A stretch of 29,184 nt of DNA from the IMG/VR virus record IMGVR_UViG_3300008107_000787, positions 1 to 29,184 of that record; one strand, given 5' to 3'. This document shows, in pieces, positions 28,385-29,184 of the stretch. Numbering within the stretch: position 1 is the stretch's first letter; each line of letters opens with the position of its first letter. The notes below the pieces were generated by a model that was not told the origin of the DNA, made no database searches, and saw only the letters and a list, made by a program, of their open reading frames with translations. Both the position numbers and the translations under genes were made by a program. This DNA comes from a virus.

Positions 28385-28528
28385 ATGTTCGGCAAGTGTG
28401 GAGTATGTGATACCTCTGAGAATATCGTATTCTCAGGCGTGGACGCGTTTCTTTTAGAGTGCATGGAGCAAATCGAGCGCATTTGCTACGATTGCGCCAA
28501 TGAACAGAAGGCAAAGGTGTCCGCATGA
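28385..28528 (+). CDS. Small zinc-ribbon protein, module B gene 1
   Basis: A 47-residue protein with Cys5-x2-Cys8 and Cys34-x2-Cys37, a zinc ribbon with a helical spacer (DAFLLECMEQIERICYDC). TAGGTAGG precedes the ATG by five bases. It overlaps the next gene as ATGA. It is too short for a name. Confidence 0.65.
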   Translation: MFGKCGVCDTSENIVFSGVDAFLLECMEQIERICYDCANEQKAKVSA

Positions 28529-28749
28529 TGTTTTATAATGGTTTCAATCTGTTGATTGACCTTATTCTTGCTGGTGTTGTTTTCTTCTTCTCTTACCGCG
28601 CTGGCTGGTTTCGCGGTTATAGTGAAGGACAAGCGGACGCGGTCTGTGATGATTGCGAGCGCATGCACAAGTTAGAAGCGGAATACGCTTATGACTCATG
28701 GATTGACGCACGAATTGAGGAAGACTTGGAGGCAAAACATGGCTACTAA
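28525..28749 (+). CDS. Small membrane protein with CxxC, module B gene 2
   Basis: A 74-residue protein. Residues about 8-26 (LLIDLILAGVVFFFSYRAG) form one membrane segment, followed by a charged soluble part with Cys41-x2-Cys44 and an acidic helix (WIDARIEEDLEAKHGY). ATGA overlap with the preceding gene. Function unknown. Confidence 0.66.
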   Translation: MMFYNGFNLLIDLILAGVVFFFSYRAGWFRGYSEGQADAVCDDCERMHKLEAEYAYDSWIDARIEEDLEAKHGY

Positions 28750-28918
28750 GTGGCACCGCGCCACCTACAAGGCGCACGCGGAAATCATCAAACAACTGAT
28801 GAACCCCGCAAATGAGGAAGTATTAAAAAAGGTTGCCTACGAGTTGGCGATTATCTACGGCGCAGATAACGGCAACTTTCAAAGGGATAAGTTTCTCACC
28901 GCTTGCGGTGTGAAGTAA
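28739..28918 (+). CDS. Small basic/helical protein, module B gene 3
   Basis: A 59-residue protein starting at the ATG at 28739, which follows GGAGG by about six bases and overlaps the upstream gene. Mostly helical, with MATKWHRATYKAHAEIIKQL and a distal NGNFQRDKFLTACGV. Function unknown. It is followed by a very strong terminator. Confidence 0.65.
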   Translation: MATKWHRATYKAHAEIIKQLMNPANEEVLKKVAYELAIIYGADNGNFQRDKFLTACGVK

Positions 28919-28934
28919 CAACCCCCTAACCAAG

Positions 28935-28965
28935 AAGCCCCGCAGAAATGCGGGGCTTTTTGTTT
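28935..28965 (+). terminator. Intrinsic terminator of module B
   Basis: AAGCCCCGCA and TGCGGGGCTT form a perfect 10-bp stem with a GAAA tetraloop, followed by TTTTGTTT. A textbook intrinsic terminator. Confidence 0.9.
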
Positions 28966-29039
28966 GTGTTGAGGCTATGGGCTGGGCGTGTGTGTTCTTA
29001 AAGCTTGTGAACACACAGCCCATAGCCCCAACACAAACA
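28961..29039. repeat. Large imperfect inverted repeat after the module B terminator
   Basis: Three pairing blocks: TGTTTGTGTTG (28961-28971) with 29029-29039 (11 bp), GGCTATGGGC (28973-28982) with 29018-29027 (10 bp) and TGTGTGTTC (28989-28997) with 29009-29017 (9 bp), around an 11-base loop containing AAGCTT. The total span is 79 bp with 30 paired bases. It begins inside the terminator U-tract and ends six bases before promoter C. Possible roles are an RNA element, a protein-binding cruciform, or a second terminator for opposing transcription. Confidence 0.6.
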
Positions 29040-29044
29040 TTGCC

Positions 29045-29074
29045 TGTGGATAATTATCTGAAGATTGTTATCAA
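29045..29074 (+). promoter_or_regulatory. Promoter C of the plus-strand modules
   Basis: TGTGGA (29045-29050), 18 nt, TATCAA (29069-29074), then TCTG. Third copy of the same promoter type; the -35 reads TGTGGATAA. Confidence 0.55.
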
Positions 29075-29114
29075 TCTGTTATGCAGAGAATGAGATAGTA
29101 CTAGCGCGTCCTAT

Positions 29115-29147
29115 GATAGGCTGGCCATTGATAGGCACCCGCCTATC
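29115..29147 (+). promoter_or_regulatory. Leader C hairpin with two alternative pairings
   Basis: GATAGGC (29130-29136) pairs perfectly with GCCTATC (29141-29147) around ACCC. A second GATAGGC at 29115-29121 could pair with the same right arm, so two mutually exclusive stems are possible. The right arm lies 12 or so bases before AGGGGAG. Confidence 0.4.
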
Positions 29148-29168
29148 CTTATGCGAAAGGGGAGAATC

Positions 29169-29184
29169 GTGGCTCATAACCTCG
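29169..29184 (+). CDS. Start of the first gene of module C (cut off)
   Basis: GTG at 29169 follows AGGGGAG by four bases, and the frame stays open to the window edge (M-A-H-N-L). Too short to name, but position in the module pattern supports a start here. Confidence 0.4.

Noticed and set aside
27026-29184. Integrase, repressor or attachment site indicating a temperate phage
   Set aside because: None found; no recombinase motif, no helix-turn-helix repressor and no obvious att core in the divergent region, so lifestyle cannot be judged from this window.
1-29184. tRNA or rRNA genes
   Set aside because: Scanned both strands by eye for T-arm and cloverleaf patterns, mainly in non-coding stretches; none seen. 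A tRNA search program would be needed to be sure.

Overview
The window is almost certainly a piece of a tailed bacteriophage genome. Nearly every base from 1 to 27,253 is coding on the minus strand in one densely packed series that includes a large terminase, a portal, a scaffold-like protein, an N4-gp56-type major capsid protein, tail-fibre-like proteins and a lysis cassette. The host is probably an actinobacterium with moderate GC. The small DUF7455-like and DUF6321-like proteins, the two-segment holin and the lone transglycosylase resemble what is seen in actinobacteria and their phages, and the base composition fits low-GC freshwater lineages. The host call is inference; nothing in the window proves it.

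Layout in transcription order on the minus strand (right to left): (i) 27,253-24,339, about thirteen small basic or zinc-ribbon proteins and one HNH protein, many joined by TAATG or ATGA stop/start overlaps; (ii) 24,297-20,138, a 924-residue secreted surface-type protein apparently starting at ATT, two small membrane proteins and three tiny basic proteins; (iii) 20,120-17,548, a tail-fibre-like protein and an FN3/Cys-rich/Hint protein; (iv) 17,537-14,311, a coupled modification cassette with two 2-oxoglutarate/Fe(II) oxygenase-like proteins, a DUF6065-like protein, a zinc protein and a GlcNAc-transferase-like protein; (v) 14,239-13,424, a structural protein with an FCCH-like domain; (vi) 12,639-11,484, holin, CHAP endolysin and second holin, with a membrane-anchored transglycosylase on the plus strand at 12,874-13,422; (vii) 11,472-9,985, five small genes; (viii) 9,880-1, the packaging and head module ending in a collagen-like fibre that runs off the left edge. 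No tape-measure gene is visible, so tail type cannot be decided here.

To the right of a divergent non-coding region (27,254-27,573) the plus strand carries short modular transcription units. Each has a near-identical promoter (TGTGGA, 17-18 nt, TATAAA/TATCAA) and a small leader hairpin just before the Shine-Dalgarno sequence. Units A and B then carry two or three tiny genes and a strong intrinsic terminator. Unit C is cut by the right edge. The -35 elements read as DnaA boxes (TGTGGATAA, TGTGGATAT).

The most interesting hypothesis is that the cassette at 17,537-14,311 is a virion-protein modification pathway. A prolyl-4-hydroxylase-like oxygenase and a glycosyltransferase resembling the family that puts GlcNAc on hydroxyproline sit in one coupled operon, in a phage that also encodes a collagen-like G-P-T/G-P-Q fibre and proline/threonine-rich surface proteins. 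All functional calls are from reading the sequence; no database search was run.
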